In this document: positions 7,136 to 16,004 of the stretch, one piece after another
How the letters are laid out: every line of letters starts with the position of its first letter
Position numbering within the stretch: the stretch's first letter is position 1
NCBI GenBank assembly: GCA_045641065.1
Contig: JAZUGF010000098.1
Coordinates: 1-33,545 of the forward strand
Length of the DNA stretch: 33,545 nt
Origin: UBA1723 sp045641065
GTDB lineage: Bacteria; Bacteroidota; Bacteroidia; Bacteroidales; Paludibacteraceae
Reading direction: 5' to 3'
The notes under the pieces: model-generated
What the model saw: only the letters and a program-made list of their open reading frames with translations
Database searches by the model: none
Told to the model about the DNA's origin: nothing
Program-made: the position numbers and the translations under genes

Positions 7136-9925
7136 ATGATAGATAATATCACCATACAGCGAATCAAGGAGGCAGCAAACATTGTTGACGTAGTCGGAGA
7201 CTATGTCACTCTTCGTCGTGCCGGCACATCATACAAAGGATTGTGTCCGTTCCACAATGAGAAGACTCCTTCTTTTATTGTCACTCCTGCGAAAAATATT
7301 TGTAAATGTTTCGGATGTGGAGGTGGTGGTGACAGTATCTCCTTCATCATGAAAATGGAGAATCTGTCGTATCTTGACGCCCTTAGATTCTTGGCTAAAA
7401 AGTTTGGAATCACAGTCGTCGAAAAAGAGTTAACTCCTGAAGAAAAGGAGCAGCAAACTCTCCGTGACAAGATGCTCGACGCCAATCAATGGCTATCTGA
7501 TTTCTTCGAAAGATCGATGCGTGACACTGATGAAGGACGTGCCGTCGGCTATCAATATTTCATCCATCGAGGATTGCGCGAAGATATAATTAAGAAGTTC
7601 CATCTTGGCTATTCGCCCGCAGATTATCAAGCATACACAAATGCTGCTCTTGCTCATGGAATCAAGCTAGAACACTTGGTTGCATTGGGTGCAACAGTTA
7701 ACACTGGACAACGTACCTACGATAAATATGCAGGTCGTGTGATGTTTCCTATCCACTCTATCTCAGGTAAGGTGGTGGGCTTCGGTGCACGTACATTGAA
7801 GGCAGACAAAAGTGTAGCAAAATACTTCAATCCACCAGAGAGTGAAGTTTACAATAAGAGTGAAAATCTATACGGTATTTTCTACGCACGTCAGGCAATC
7901 ATCAAGAAGCAGAAATGCTATGTGGTGGAGGGTTATGCCGACGTGATTTCTATGCATCAGGCAGGAGTGGAAAACATCGTGGCACCATGTGGAACTGCAC
8001 TTACGACAGGACAGATCCGTCTGCTTAAACGAGTATTGCCATCAGTTGGTAACACAGCGGCAGATGAGAAGTATGTCACTATGCTTTACGATGGAGACTC
8101 AGCTGGTCAGCATGCCGCAATTAAGAATGGAAAACTATTCTTGGCAGAGGGATTGAATGTTCGCGTCGTCACACTTCCGGTAGAGGAAGATCCTGATTCT
8201 TTTGCTCAGCACAATAATGCTGATGTGGTGCAGAAGTATTTGGAGGAGAATGAGCAGGATTACATCTTGTTCAAATCCAACGTGCTTCTTCGTGAGTGTG
8301 ATAATGACCCGATGAAGAAGGCTGCTGCAATCAAGGATATGGCTGAGACCATCTCCGTGATTGACGATCCTATCAAACGAGACGTCTATTCAAAAGAGAT
8401 AGCTCCACTTTTCCATACTGAGCAGAGCATCATCATGGAGTACGTGGGAAAGATGCGTCGTGAGGCTGCAGCTGCAAAGGAGAAAGAGAGATTAAGAGGA
8501 CAGAGTTTCAGCCAGACTCCTACATATCATACCCCATCTCAACAGGGACAACCATCGGTAGAGACGTCTTCACACGCACCGTCTTCACAGGGACAACCAC
8601 AAAACCAACAGCAGTATCCAGACGAGCCATTCATTCCAGATGAATATTTCGCAGGACAGGCTGACGCGATGCAGGGAGTCTCTACTCAGCCTCAACAGAA
8701 TGTTCAGCAAGCACCGTCGAAACTGCCATCAAATGATGTGGTTGACAAATTTTCTGTGGACTATCTTGCCACACTCAATAAACAGTTTATCCAGGAGCGA
8801 GAGCTGATGAGTTTGGTTGTCAATTATGGCGGCAAGGATGTGGTACAGCTTGAGGACAAAGAGAAGAAGACATCGAAAGTATTGAATGTCGTTGAGGCCA
8901 TAATCTACGATTTTTCAAAAGATGAGTTTGAGTTGTCAAATCCTACATTCAAGTTGATGCTAGAGGAGGCAAGCGAGAAGTTGGAGAAAGACAAGAATGC
9001 TGACATTGTAAAGCATTTTCAAAATCATCCAGATAGAGCAGTTAACGATGCGATAAACAGCATATTGTCTGATGACATGTCGTTGGAAGCAGGTATGACA
9101 GACGTCGACCGCCAGTTTTGCAAAGATAAGAGAGAACGAGAACTATTCAACAATCTTCGCAAGACAATCGAATTGATGAAGAGGGAGTGGTATGAGAATG
9201 AGAAAGCGACGTTGCAGGAGATGCTTGTAAAGGCATATGAGGCTGGAGATAAAGAGAAGGCTAAAGAGTATGCTGAGAAGTGGACAAAGATGAGCATGAA
9301 GATTACAGAAATAGCAAGTAGCGAAGGACGAGTCATCAATCAGAGTATCAAGATGGAGACTCCGTCGCTAACGAGATATGAGATGCCGACAAAGGCAGAA
9401 TTGAGAAAGCAAGTCAAGACGCGAGTGAAGGCGTTGACAGAGGAGGAGAAGCAAGCTGAAAGCGAGAGAGTGATGGAGCAACTTGAACATATTCAGCAGT
9501 TTATAGAAGCCAAGACTGTGCTTTTGTTCCACTCGTTGCCAGATGAGATTTGCACACATAAGCTGATAGAAAAATACGCGTCGGAGAAGAAAATACTCCT
9601 TCCAGTGATCAATGGAGAGGAATGGTATATACGAGAGTATAGAGGAGAATTGAAGACGGGAGAGTATAATATCCAGGAGCCTACTGGAATGAATTTCCAT
9701 GATTATGACAGTATCGATTTGGTGGTGGTGCCAGGTGTATGTTTCGATAGTGATTTAGGAAGAGTAGGTCGAGGCAAGGGCTACTACGACAGAATGTTGG
9801 AGAAGATAACAAAAGCTTACAAGATAGGAATTTGTTTTGATTGTCAGTTGCTAGGTAAGGTGCCGACAGAGAAATGGGATGTGAAGATGAATATGGTTTT
9901 GACTGCATCAAAAATGGAGATGTAA
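7136..9925 (+). CDS. dnaG: DNA primase fused in frame to 5-formyltetrahydrofolate cyclo-ligase
   Basis: One uninterrupted 929-residue frame contains two enzymes. Residues 1-749 are DnaG, which makes RNA primers at the replication fork: a CHC2 zinc finger (C37, H40, C58, C61), then a TOPRIM catalytic core with E265 (VVEGYADV) and D319/D321 (YDGDSAG). A Gln/Pro/Ser-rich linker (about 458-536) and a helical C-terminal region follow, of the kind that binds DnaB. Residues 750-929, beginning MPTKAELRKQVK, are a full-length 5-formyltetrahydrofolate cyclo-ligase (MTHFS) with the nucleotide-binding motif GRGKGYYDR and the preceding VVVPGVCFDS. Cyclo-ligase converts 5-formyl-THF to 5,10-methenyl-THF with ATP. 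The start at 7136 has AAGGA seven bases upstream. Separate translation of the second enzyme from the ATG at 9383 is possible. Each half is certain; whether the fusion is real needs checking. Confidence 0.93.
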   Translation: MIDNITIQRIKEAANIVDVVGDYVTLRRAGTSYKGLCPFHNEKTPSFIVTPAKNICKCFGCGGGGDSISFIMKMENLSYLDALRFLAKKFGITVVEKELTPEEKEQQTLRDKMLDANQWLSDFFERSMRDTDEGRAVGYQYFIHRGLREDIIKKFHLGYSPADYQAYTNAALAHGIKLEHLVALGATVNTGQRTYDKYAGRVMFPIHSISGKVVGFGARTLKADKSVAKYFNPPESEVYNKSENLYGIFYARQAIIKKQKCYVVEGYADVISMHQAGVENIVAPCGTALTTGQIRLLKRVLPSVGNTAADEKYVTMLYDGDSAGQHAAIKNGKLFLAEGLNVRVVTLPVEEDPDSFAQHNNADVVQKYLEENEQDYILFKSNVLLRECDNDPMKKAAAIKDMAETISVIDDPIKRDVYSKEIAPLFHTEQSIIMEYVGKMRREAAAAKEKERLRGQSFSQTPTYHTPSQQGQPSVETSSHAPSSQGQPQNQQQYPDEPFIPDEYFAGQADAMQGVSTQPQQNVQQAPSKLPSNDVVDKFSVDYLATLNKQFIQERELMSLVVNYGGKDVVQLEDKEKKTSKVLNVVEAIIYDFSKDEFELSNPTFKLMLEEASEKLEKDKNADIVKHFQNHPDRAVNDAINSILSDDMSLEAGMTDVDRQFCKDKRERELFNNLRKTIELMKREWYENEKATLQEMLVKAYEAGDKEKAKEYAEKWTKMSMKITEIASSEGRVINQSIKMETPSLTRYEMPTKAELRKQVKTRVKALTEEEKQAESERVMEQLEHIQQFIEAKTVLLFHSLPDEICTHKLIEKYASEKKILLPVINGEEWYIREYRGELKTGEYNIQEPTGMNFHDYDSIDLVVVPGVCFDSDLGRVGRGKGYYDRMLEKITKAYKIGICFDCQLLGKVPTEKWDVKMNMVLTASKMEM

Positions 9926-10070
9926 AAATCTTCAATCAAAACACAATAATCACACAAATATTTACGTTATTGTTTGAGTAAAAGCATATAAAAAGCAAAA
10001 AAAGTCACTAAAAAGGCGAATAAGACGGAATTGACGTCGGTTGCAATTTCATCTTTTCAACAATTATTAC

Positions 10071-10078
10071 TATTTTTG
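10071..10078 (+). promoter_or_regulatory. Candidate -7 box for the DUF6089 / uppS / bamA cluster
   Basis: TATTTTTG matches the -7 consensus and lies 42 bases upstream of the chosen DUF6089 start at 10121. A transcript starting just after it would exclude the upstream TTG at 10031 as a start. No -33 element at standard spacing is visible. Confidence 0.4.
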
Positions 10079-10120
10079 CTTGCTAATTTAGTGTATTATA
10101 TTCTGGACCAGAAGATAACT

Positions 10121-10849
10121 ATGTTAAGAGACAAAATAAAAAACATACTTGTTGGGTTAGTCCTGGCAATACTTCCAATGATTTCAAATGCGCAACCACG
10201 CTATGTGGGTGAGATAGGTTTGCGTGGAGGTATCGCATACTACAATGGAGACATCAACTCCTCAAAGATACTCCGAGATGTATCGCCTGCCGCAGGAGCC
10301 TTTGTGCGATTTAAAGCCAATGATTATTTGAATTTTATGGTAGACGGAGGTTTTGCCAATCTTAAGTGTGATGCAAGAGATTATACTGAAAATGCAATGC
10401 CGTCGATGTACAATGTAGATGTAAATGGTGACTATCCGTTCGCTTTTGATAAAAGAATTGCAACATTTGATGTGCTAGTAGTCTGGAACTTTTTCAAGTT
10501 TGGAATGCCTACATATGACTCGGATGTGAAGAGACACTGTCCGTACGCATTGCTTGGACCTACAATCTCATTGGCGAAAGAGTGGAGTGGAAACAAATTC
10601 AGAGCTGGTATCGCATTTGGAGCCGGATATAAGTTCAAGTTGAGCAACAGAGTGAACATCGGAGTGGAGTTCACAATGCACAAGACATTCTCAGACGACT
10701 TGGATACCAATGAGTATGATTATTTGAGAGACCCTTACAACATGGGTGGAGCAAGATATAAAAACAATGACTATTACTCTCAATTATTGGGCTTTATCTC
10801 GTTTGATGTGTTCAAAAAGAGAGGCATTTGCAGATATATAGGAAAATGA
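10121..10849 (+). CDS. DUF6089 family outer-membrane barrel protein
   Basis: A 242-residue predicted outer-membrane protein. The start at 10121 begins MLRDKIKNILVGLVLAILPM, a signal peptide ending SNA before QPRYVGEIG; the frame can be extended to a TTG at 10031, but that adds residues upstream of the signal peptide and upstream of the likely promoter. The mature part opens with VGEIGLRGGIAYYNGDIN and alternates strands and Gly-rich turns as in OmpW/OprF-like small barrels. Bacteroidota genomes commonly place a DUF6089 gene directly before uppS and bamA, as here, which suggests a role in the outer envelope, but no specific function is known. Its TGA overlaps the uppS ATG. Confidence 0.8.
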   Translation: MLRDKIKNILVGLVLAILPMISNAQPRYVGEIGLRGGIAYYNGDINSSKILRDVSPAAGAFVRFKANDYLNFMVDGGFANLKCDARDYTENAMPSMYNVDVNGDYPFAFDKRIATFDVLVVWNFFKFGMPTYDSDVKRHCPYALLGPTISLAKEWSGNKFRAGIAFGAGYKFKLSNRVNIGVEFTMHKTFSDDLDTNEYDYLRDPYNMGGARYKNNDYYSQLLGFISFDVFKKRGICRYIGK

Positions 10850-11583
10850 GCATAAGAGAAAAAATAGATATGAACCGTTTGCCAAAACATGTGGCTCTAA
10901 TCATGGATGGCAATGGTCGCTGGGCAAAGGCTCAGGGAAAAGAAAGAGTATTCGGGCATCAGGAAGGTGTTGATTCTGTTGATAAGGTGATGGAGGCAGC
11001 AGCAGAGATAGGTATTGACTATATCACTCTTTACGCGTTCAGCACTGAGAATTGGAATCGTCCTAAGGCTGAGGTTGATGCACTTATGGAAATATTCGCG
11101 TCGGCCGTTACAACTTATGCAGACAAAGCAAAACAGAACAACGTCAGAATCATAATCATTGGTGACAAGTCGCGTCTAAATGAGAAGACTATGACGAAGC
11201 TTAATGAGGGAATGGCAAAGACAGCTCATTGTACTGGTTTGACAATGGTGCTTTGTATCAGTTATTCTTCTCGTTGGGAAATTATAGAATGTGCGAAGGA
11301 GATTGCACGTAAGGCAAAGAACGGAGAAATAAATATTGATGATATCAACGAAACGATGATTTCCGATAACTTAGCTACAAAGGGTATGCCTGATCCTGAT
11401 TTGCTTATCCGTACAAGTGGAGAGCAGAGAATCAGCAATTTCTTGATGTGGCAGTTGTCGTATTCTGAGTTGTATTTCACTGACATTCCATGGCCTGAGT
11501 TTAAGAAAGAACAGTTCTTTGAGGCTATTTACAAGTATCAGAATCGTGAAAGAAGATTCGGAAAGACAAGCGAACAGTTGTAA
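10846..11583 (+). CDS. uppS: Isoprenyl transferase (undecaprenyl diphosphate synthase)
   Basis: UppS extends farnesyl diphosphate with eight isoprene units in cis to give undecaprenyl diphosphate, the lipid carrier for peptidoglycan and O-antigen units. The 245-residue protein shows HVALIMDGNGRWA with catalytic Asp21, ERVFGHQEG, LYAFSTENWNRP, and the C-terminal RTSGEQRISNF and SELYFTDIPWPEF motifs that bind the second substrate. The chosen ATG overlaps the stop of the preceding gene (ATGA), giving a family-typical length; an upstream start at 10828 would add six residues. It is followed 14 bases later by bamA, the standard Bacteroidota order. Confidence 0.95.
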   Translation: MSIREKIDMNRLPKHVALIMDGNGRWAKAQGKERVFGHQEGVDSVDKVMEAAAEIGIDYITLYAFSTENWNRPKAEVDALMEIFASAVTTYADKAKQNNVRIIIIGDKSRLNEKTMTKLNEGMAKTAHCTGLTMVLCISYSSRWEIIECAKEIARKAKNGEINIDDINETMISDNLATKGMPDPDLLIRTSGEQRISNFLMWQLSYSELYFTDIPWPEFKKEQFFEAIYKYQNRERRFGKTSEQL

Positions 11584-11597
11584 TAAGGAACGAAAAA

Positions 11598-14318
11598 ATG
11601 AAGATTTACAAAACAATAATCAGTGCAATCGCTCTTGCTTGTTCAATGACTTTGTCTGCTCAGAGTGAAGTAGACTCGTTGAAAAGTGTGGCTGATTCTG
11701 TTGCGGTGGTGGCTGACAGCAGTGTCGTGGCTCCGCAATCTCAAGCAAGCGAAACACCGGTTATCACATATTCTACTAATGCAAAGACCTACACTGTCCA
11801 GGAGGTTAAGGTAGTTGGAGCAGGAACATATGACGAAAAGGTTGTCGCAAATTATTCTGGTCTTTATGTAGGACAGAAGATTAAGATGCCTGGTAAGGAT
11901 TTCTCTAATGCTATCAAACGTTTCTGGAAACAGGGTTTGTATTCCGACGTGAAGATTTATGCCACAAAGATAGTGGAAGACAAGGTATGGTTGGAGATTT
12001 CCGTATCTCCACGTCCAAGAATCTCAAGTATTTCATATTCTGGAGTAAGAAAGAAAGACAAGGAGGATTTTGATAAGTCGATGGGTTTGACTGTTGGAAG
12101 CCAGGTGTCGCAGAATATGCTTGATAGAGCAACTGAGGTTGTCAAAAGATCATATGATTCGGATGGTTATCAGAATGCAGAGGTAAAGTTGAGCTTAACT
12201 GATGATCCAGAAAAGAAAGGTTATGTGATTGTAAATGTGGATGTTGATCGTAAGGAGAAAGTAAAAATCTATAGAATCAATATCGATGGTAATGATAGTG
12301 TGCCTGCTCGTAAACTAAAGCATGCGATGAAGGACACAAAGGAGAAACATATCATTCCTAACCTGTTCAAGTCGAAGAAATTTGTCCAGTCTAATTACGA
12401 TGCGGATAAGGTCAACTTTATTAATAAGTATAATGAGTTTGGATTCCGTGACGCTGAGATTGTATGCGATAGCGTATACCAGTCGCCAAAGAAGCCAGAA
12501 AGAGTTGATATTTATATCAAAGTAAACGAGGGAAGACGTTACTATATCCGTAATATCATTTGGGTAGGTAATACTGTCTATCCTGAGAATTTGTTGAATG
12601 CGACTCTTGGAATGAAGAAGGGAGATGTGTACAACAAGAAGCTTATGAGTGAGCGTCTGCTTGAAGATGAGGATGCAGTGTCAAGTTTGTATCTTGATAA
12701 CGGTTATCTTTTCTTCAATGTTGAGCCGGTGGAGGTGAATATAGATGGCGATTCAGTCGACGTGGAGATGCGTATTTACGAAGGTCGTCAGGCTATGATC
12801 AACAATGTGGTCATCTCAGGTAATGAGGCTATTTATGAGCATGTTATCCGTCGTGAGCTTGATACAAAGCCAGGACAGTTGTTCAGCAAGTCTAATTTGC
12901 AGCGTTCTGCCCGTGAACTTGCAGCTTCAGGTCATTGGGATCCAGAGAAAATGGATATTCGTCCGGTGCCAGATCCAGAAAACGGAACTGTGGATATCGT
13001 TTATAATCTGGAGCAGAAGCGTAACGACCAGGTTGAGTTGTCATTGGGTTACGGACAGGTTGGATTCAATGGAACATTGGGTCTTAAGTTTACAAACTTC
13101 TCAATGCGTAACCTATTTAATAAGGAGGCATACAAACCATTGCCACAGGGAGATGGACAGCAGTTGTCTATATCATTCACAACAAGTGGACGTAGTTACC
13201 AGAGTGCTAGTATCTCGTTTATGGAGCCATGGTTAGGAGGAAAACGACCTATCAGTTTGAGTACTTCTGTATTCTTCTCTAATCAGACAGATATAAGTAC
13301 AAGATATGAGGATTATGATTACGCTGATTATTTGAATACAGGACTTAACCTTGGATCATACACAACTAACACTACATATCGTTATGATTCGGATCCAGAC
13401 AAGTATATCAGAACTCTTGGAGCATCCGTTGGAATTGGTAAGAGATTGAAGTGGCCAGACGACTATTTCTCATTATATTATGAGTTTGCATACCGTCATT
13501 ACAAATTGAAGGATTGGGATTATTTCACACTTCACAATGGAAACGCAAATAACTTACGATTTGGAATAACTTTTGCAAGAAATTCTATAGACAACCCATA
13601 TTATACACGTCGTGGTTCATCGGTATCGTTGACTTTACAGGCGACTCCACCTTATTCTAAGTTCATTAAGAATGAGAAGGCAGATTTGCTTCTTCTAAAG
13701 AAAGACGAAGGAACATTGACCAACGAGGAGGCTGAGACATTGAAGCAAGAGTTGTTCAGATGGGTGGAGTATTATAAGACAGAGTTCAAGGCAAAGTTGT
13801 TCACTCCGCTTTCTGCAAATCAGAAGCTTGTGTTGTTGACGCGAGCTGAATATGGATTCCTAGGTTATTACGACAAGAACCATCGTTCTCCATTTGAAAG
13901 ATATTATGTCGGTGGAGACGGTACTTCAGGAACAAGCAGTACATACGCATTGACTACCGTCACATTGCGTGGATATGACAATGGTACACTAACACCGTAT
14001 GAGCAGTTCTATCCAGGTGACAGAACTCAGTATGCTGGTAATCTATATTCGAAGCTTTCGTTTGAGTTGCGTTACCCTCTAATGCTAGAGCAGGCAGCTA
14101 CAATTTATGTGTTGACATTTGCTGAGGCTGGAAATGCATGGAAGAACTTCAAGGATTTCAATCCGTTGAATTTGAAACGTTCGGTTGGAGCTGGTGTGAG
14201 AATCTTCTTGCCGATGCTTGGATTGCTTGGAGTTGACTACGGATACGGATTCGATAGAGAGATTAACGGAAAGAAGGGTGGTCACAACTGCCATATCGTT
14301 ATCGGACAGGAATTTTAA
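11598..14318 (+). CDS. bamA: Outer-membrane protein assembly factor BamA
   Basis: BamA (906 residues) is the core of the machine that folds and inserts beta-barrels into the outer membrane. A signal peptide (MKIYKTIISAIALACSMTLS-AQ) is followed by a short Ser/Val-rich spacer, then a chain of POTRA repeats to about residue 475 (recognisable pieces are VKVVGAGTYDEK, ISSISYSGVRKK, IYRINIDGNDS, IRNIIWVGNTVY and INNVVISGNEAI). The 16-stranded barrel begins near QVELSLGYGQVGFNG and ends in the aromatic terminal strand CHIVIGQEF. Substrates and partners in this phylum are only partly known; the OmpH-like chaperones encoded next are the likely suppliers of unfolded barrels. The start is preceded by an A-rich AAGGAACGAAAAA stretch. 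Confidence 0.95.
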   Translation: MKIYKTIISAIALACSMTLSAQSEVDSLKSVADSVAVVADSSVVAPQSQASETPVITYSTNAKTYTVQEVKVVGAGTYDEKVVANYSGLYVGQKIKMPGKDFSNAIKRFWKQGLYSDVKIYATKIVEDKVWLEISVSPRPRISSISYSGVRKKDKEDFDKSMGLTVGSQVSQNMLDRATEVVKRSYDSDGYQNAEVKLSLTDDPEKKGYVIVNVDVDRKEKVKIYRINIDGNDSVPARKLKHAMKDTKEKHIIPNLFKSKKFVQSNYDADKVNFINKYNEFGFRDAEIVCDSVYQSPKKPERVDIYIKVNEGRRYYIRNIIWVGNTVYPENLLNATLGMKKGDVYNKKLMSERLLEDEDAVSSLYLDNGYLFFNVEPVEVNIDGDSVDVEMRIYEGRQAMINNVVISGNEAIYEHVIRRELDTKPGQLFSKSNLQRSARELAASGHWDPEKMDIRPVPDPENGTVDIVYNLEQKRNDQVELSLGYGQVGFNGTLGLKFTNFSMRNLFNKEAYKPLPQGDGQQLSISFTTSGRSYQSASISFMEPWLGGKRPISLSTSVFFSNQTDISTRYEDYDYADYLNTGLNLGSYTTNTTYRYDSDPDKYIRTLGASVGIGKRLKWPDDYFSLYYEFAYRHYKLKDWDYFTLHNGNANNLRFGITFARNSIDNPYYTRRGSSVSLTLQATPPYSKFIKNEKADLLLLKKDEGTLTNEEAETLKQELFRWVEYYKTEFKAKLFTPLSANQKLVLLTRAEYGFLGYYDKNHRSPFERYYVGGDGTSGTSSTYALTTVTLRGYDNGTLTPYEQFYPGDRTQYAGNLYSKLSFELRYPLMLEQAATIYVLTFAEAGNAWKNFKDFNPLNLKRSVGAGVRIFLPMLGLLGVDYGYGFDREINGKKGGHNCHIVIGQEF

Positions 14319-14341
14319 TGTAACATTAAATAAGGAAATAG

Positions 14342-14878
14342 ATGAGCAGATTAGCATCAAAAATAATAGTAGCAATAGCAATGCTTGCATATTCAGTAAG
14401 CAGCTTTGCACAGTTTAGCAGTGGCAAGATAGCAGTTATCGATGTTGATTATATCTTGAAGAACATGCCTATGTACGAGTCGGCCAACGAGCAGGTGAAG
14501 CAGATCACTAAGAAGTGGCAGACAGAGGTGGAGCAGAAGCATGAGGAGGCTCGTATGCTGCAGAAGAACTATCAGACTGAGGTCGTTTTCTTGTCGGATG
14601 AGATGAAGAAGGCAAAGGAGAAAGAGATCTTGGCAAAGGAGAAAGAGGCAAATGACCTTGGCAGAAAATATTTCGGTCCTGAAGGTGAACTTTACAAGAA
14701 GAAAGAGAGTTTGATGAAACCAATTCAGGATGAAGTTTACGTTGCTATTAAAGACATTGCAGAGCAGAAGGGATATACACTTGTGCTAGATAAGGCATCT
14801 ACAGTTGGTATGATGTACTACTCCAACAAGATAGATATTAGCGACGAAGTATTGGGTAAACTTGGATATACTAAATGA
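14342..14878 (+). CDS. OmpH/Skp family periplasmic chaperone, first copy
   Basis: A 178-residue member of the OmpH (Skp) family, which traps unfolded outer-membrane proteins in the periplasm in trimeric coiled-coil tentacles. The signal peptide is MSRLASKIIVAIAMLAYSVS with cleavage near SFA-QF. The mature protein has the family opening GKIAVIDVDYILKNMP, a long Lys/Glu-rich coiled coil (about residues 50-125) and the C-terminal beta segment YTLVLDKAS. It follows bamA by 23 bases. It differs from the next two copies in the distal coil, with an inserted YFGPEGELYKKKESL segment, so its client range may differ. Its stop overlaps the next start (ATGA). Confidence 0.9.
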   Translation: MSRLASKIIVAIAMLAYSVSSFAQFSSGKIAVIDVDYILKNMPMYESANEQVKQITKKWQTEVEQKHEEARMLQKNYQTEVVFLSDEMKKAKEKEILAKEKEANDLGRKYFGPEGELYKKKESLMKPIQDEVYVAIKDIAEQKGYTLVLDKASTVGMMYYSNKIDISDEVLGKLGYTK

Positions 14879-15396
14879 TAATGTCAGGTATGAAATATCT
14901 GTTGACGACATTAGCATTGTTGCTGACTTTCGCATTTGCGTCGGCTCAGAACACTCACGTCAAACTTGCTCATTACGATGAGGCTGAAGTCATCAAGATG
15001 ATGAAGGAGACGGAGACAGCTGAACGTACGTTGAAAAGCTTGTCTGATCAGTATGAGGCCGAAATGGTGAAGATGGAAGGCGAGTACACACGTAAGGCAG
15101 CAGAGTATCAGAAAGAGCAAGCATCGTGGGATGAGACAATCAAGAGAGTGCGTATGGAGGAGATCCATACTATAAAGCTCAAGATGCAGAACTACTACGA
15201 CATGGCAAGCAAGACGTTGGCCGATAAGAGAAATGAGCTTTATGTCCCTGTATACAAGAAAATTGAAGAGGCTGTAGCGGCAGTTGCAAAAGAACAAGGT
15301 TTTCTTTATGTGTGGGATGTGAAGGACTTGAAATACCATTCGCCACAGGCAGTGGATATCACAAGTATGATTAAAAGAAAATTAGGAATCAAATAA
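14875..15396 (+). CDS. OmpH/Skp family periplasmic chaperone, second copy
   Basis: 173 residues as annotated from the ATG that overlaps the previous stop; translation could instead begin at 14890 (MKYLLTTLALLLTFAFASA), which is a cleaner signal peptide. Mature features are VKLAHYDEAEVIKMMKET, a charged coiled coil with EMVKMEGEYTRKAAEYQKE, the MQNYYDMASKTLADKR turn and the closing FLYVWDVKD strand. It is closer to the third copy (shared EYTRKA, MQNY and DITxxxxxKLGI elements) than to the first, suggesting a later local duplication. The role is inferred from the family and from the bamA context. Confidence 0.87.
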   Translation: MIMSGMKYLLTTLALLLTFAFASAQNTHVKLAHYDEAEVIKMMKETETAERTLKSLSDQYEAEMVKMEGEYTRKAAEYQKEQASWDETIKRVRMEEIHTIKLKMQNYYDMASKTLADKRNELYVPVYKKIEEAVAAVAKEQGFLYVWDVKDLKYHSPQAVDITSMIKRKLGIK

Positions 15397-15416
15397 AAAT
15401 TAATTAAAAACTAGAT

Positions 15417-15920
15417 ATGGTAAAAAGACTTTTAGCAGTTCTATTGTGTGTTATGCCACTATTTGCTAACGCACAGACAGTGAAGCTTGGACATCTTGAT
15501 GTTAACTCACTTTTCTTGAAGTTGCCAGAATTGAAGGATGTTGAGGCTAAGTTGAAGGAGACACAGACACAGTACGAGACAGAGATGAAGCGTATGGAAG
15601 AGGAATATACTCGTAAGGCTTCTGAGTTCCAGCAGAATTACGACGCTATGGATGAGACAATCCGTAAGAACCGTTCAGAGGAACTTAAGTCTCTACAGGA
15701 GAAGATGCAGAACTATTTCCAGATTGCTCAGAATGCATTACAGCAGAAGCAGGAGGAGCTTCAGAACCCAATCCGTGAGAAGATCCTAGCAGCTATCAAG
15801 TCTGTTTCTGAGGAGAACGGATTCACTTACATTTTTGACACAAATGCACTTCTTTTCAAGTCAGCTACTGCAACAGATATCACTGATCTTGTACTAAAGA
15901 AGCTTGGTATAACAAAATAA
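15417..15920 (+). CDS. OmpH/Skp family periplasmic chaperone, third copy
   Basis: 167 residues with signal peptide MVKRLLAVLLCVMPLFANA, then VKLGHLDVNSLFLKLPEL, a long Gln/Glu/Lys coiled coil containing RMEEEYTRKASEFQQNY and KMQNYFQIAQNALQQKQ, and the end strand FTYIFDTNALLFKS. The ATG is 20 bases after the preceding stop in an A-rich stretch. Three consecutive OmpH-like genes after bamA is one more than the pair I associate with this locus in Bacteroides. The downstream DNA leads into tRNA-Trp with no coding gene between. Confidence 0.9.
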   Translation: MVKRLLAVLLCVMPLFANAQTVKLGHLDVNSLFLKLPELKDVEAKLKETQTQYETEMKRMEEEYTRKASEFQQNYDAMDETIRKNRSEELKSLQEKMQNYFQIAQNALQQKQEELQNPIREKILAAIKSVSEENGFTYIFDTNALLFKSATATDITDLVLKKLGITK

Positions 15921-15955
15921 TGCAGAAAAGACGCAATTAGTTGCGACAAAAGTAT

Positions 15956-15963
15956 TATATTTG
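15956..15963 (+). promoter_or_regulatory. Candidate -7 box for tRNA-Trp
   Basis: TATATTTG matches the -7 consensus and lies 41 bases before the tRNA 5' end. The -33 element is not obvious. The hairpin at 15976-15999 would be inside the leader of this transcript. Confidence 0.4.
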
Positions 15964-15975
15964 TACTGAAATTAA

Positions 15976-15999
15976 AAACCCTTGCTTCGGTGAGGGTTT
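15976..15999 (+). other. Hairpin with UUCG loop just upstream of tRNA-Trp
   Basis: AAACCCTTGC, then TTCG, then GTGAGGGTTT form a continuous ten-pair stem (two G-U pairs) closed by a C(UUCG)G tetraloop. It ends five bases before the tRNA. It may be a processing signal, or a terminator for the ompH operon, although the following T run is short. Confidence 0.55.
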
Positions 16000-16004
16000 A
16001 TAAT

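Noticed and set aside
12805..13236. 143-codon plus-strand frame inside bamA
   Set aside because: It is fully within bamA in another frame, has no recognisable domain, and bamA is certain.
14911..15339. 142-codon minus-strand frame opposite the second ompH gene
   Set aside because: It mirrors a coiled-coil gene whose repetitive codons leave the opposite strand open; it has no features of its own.
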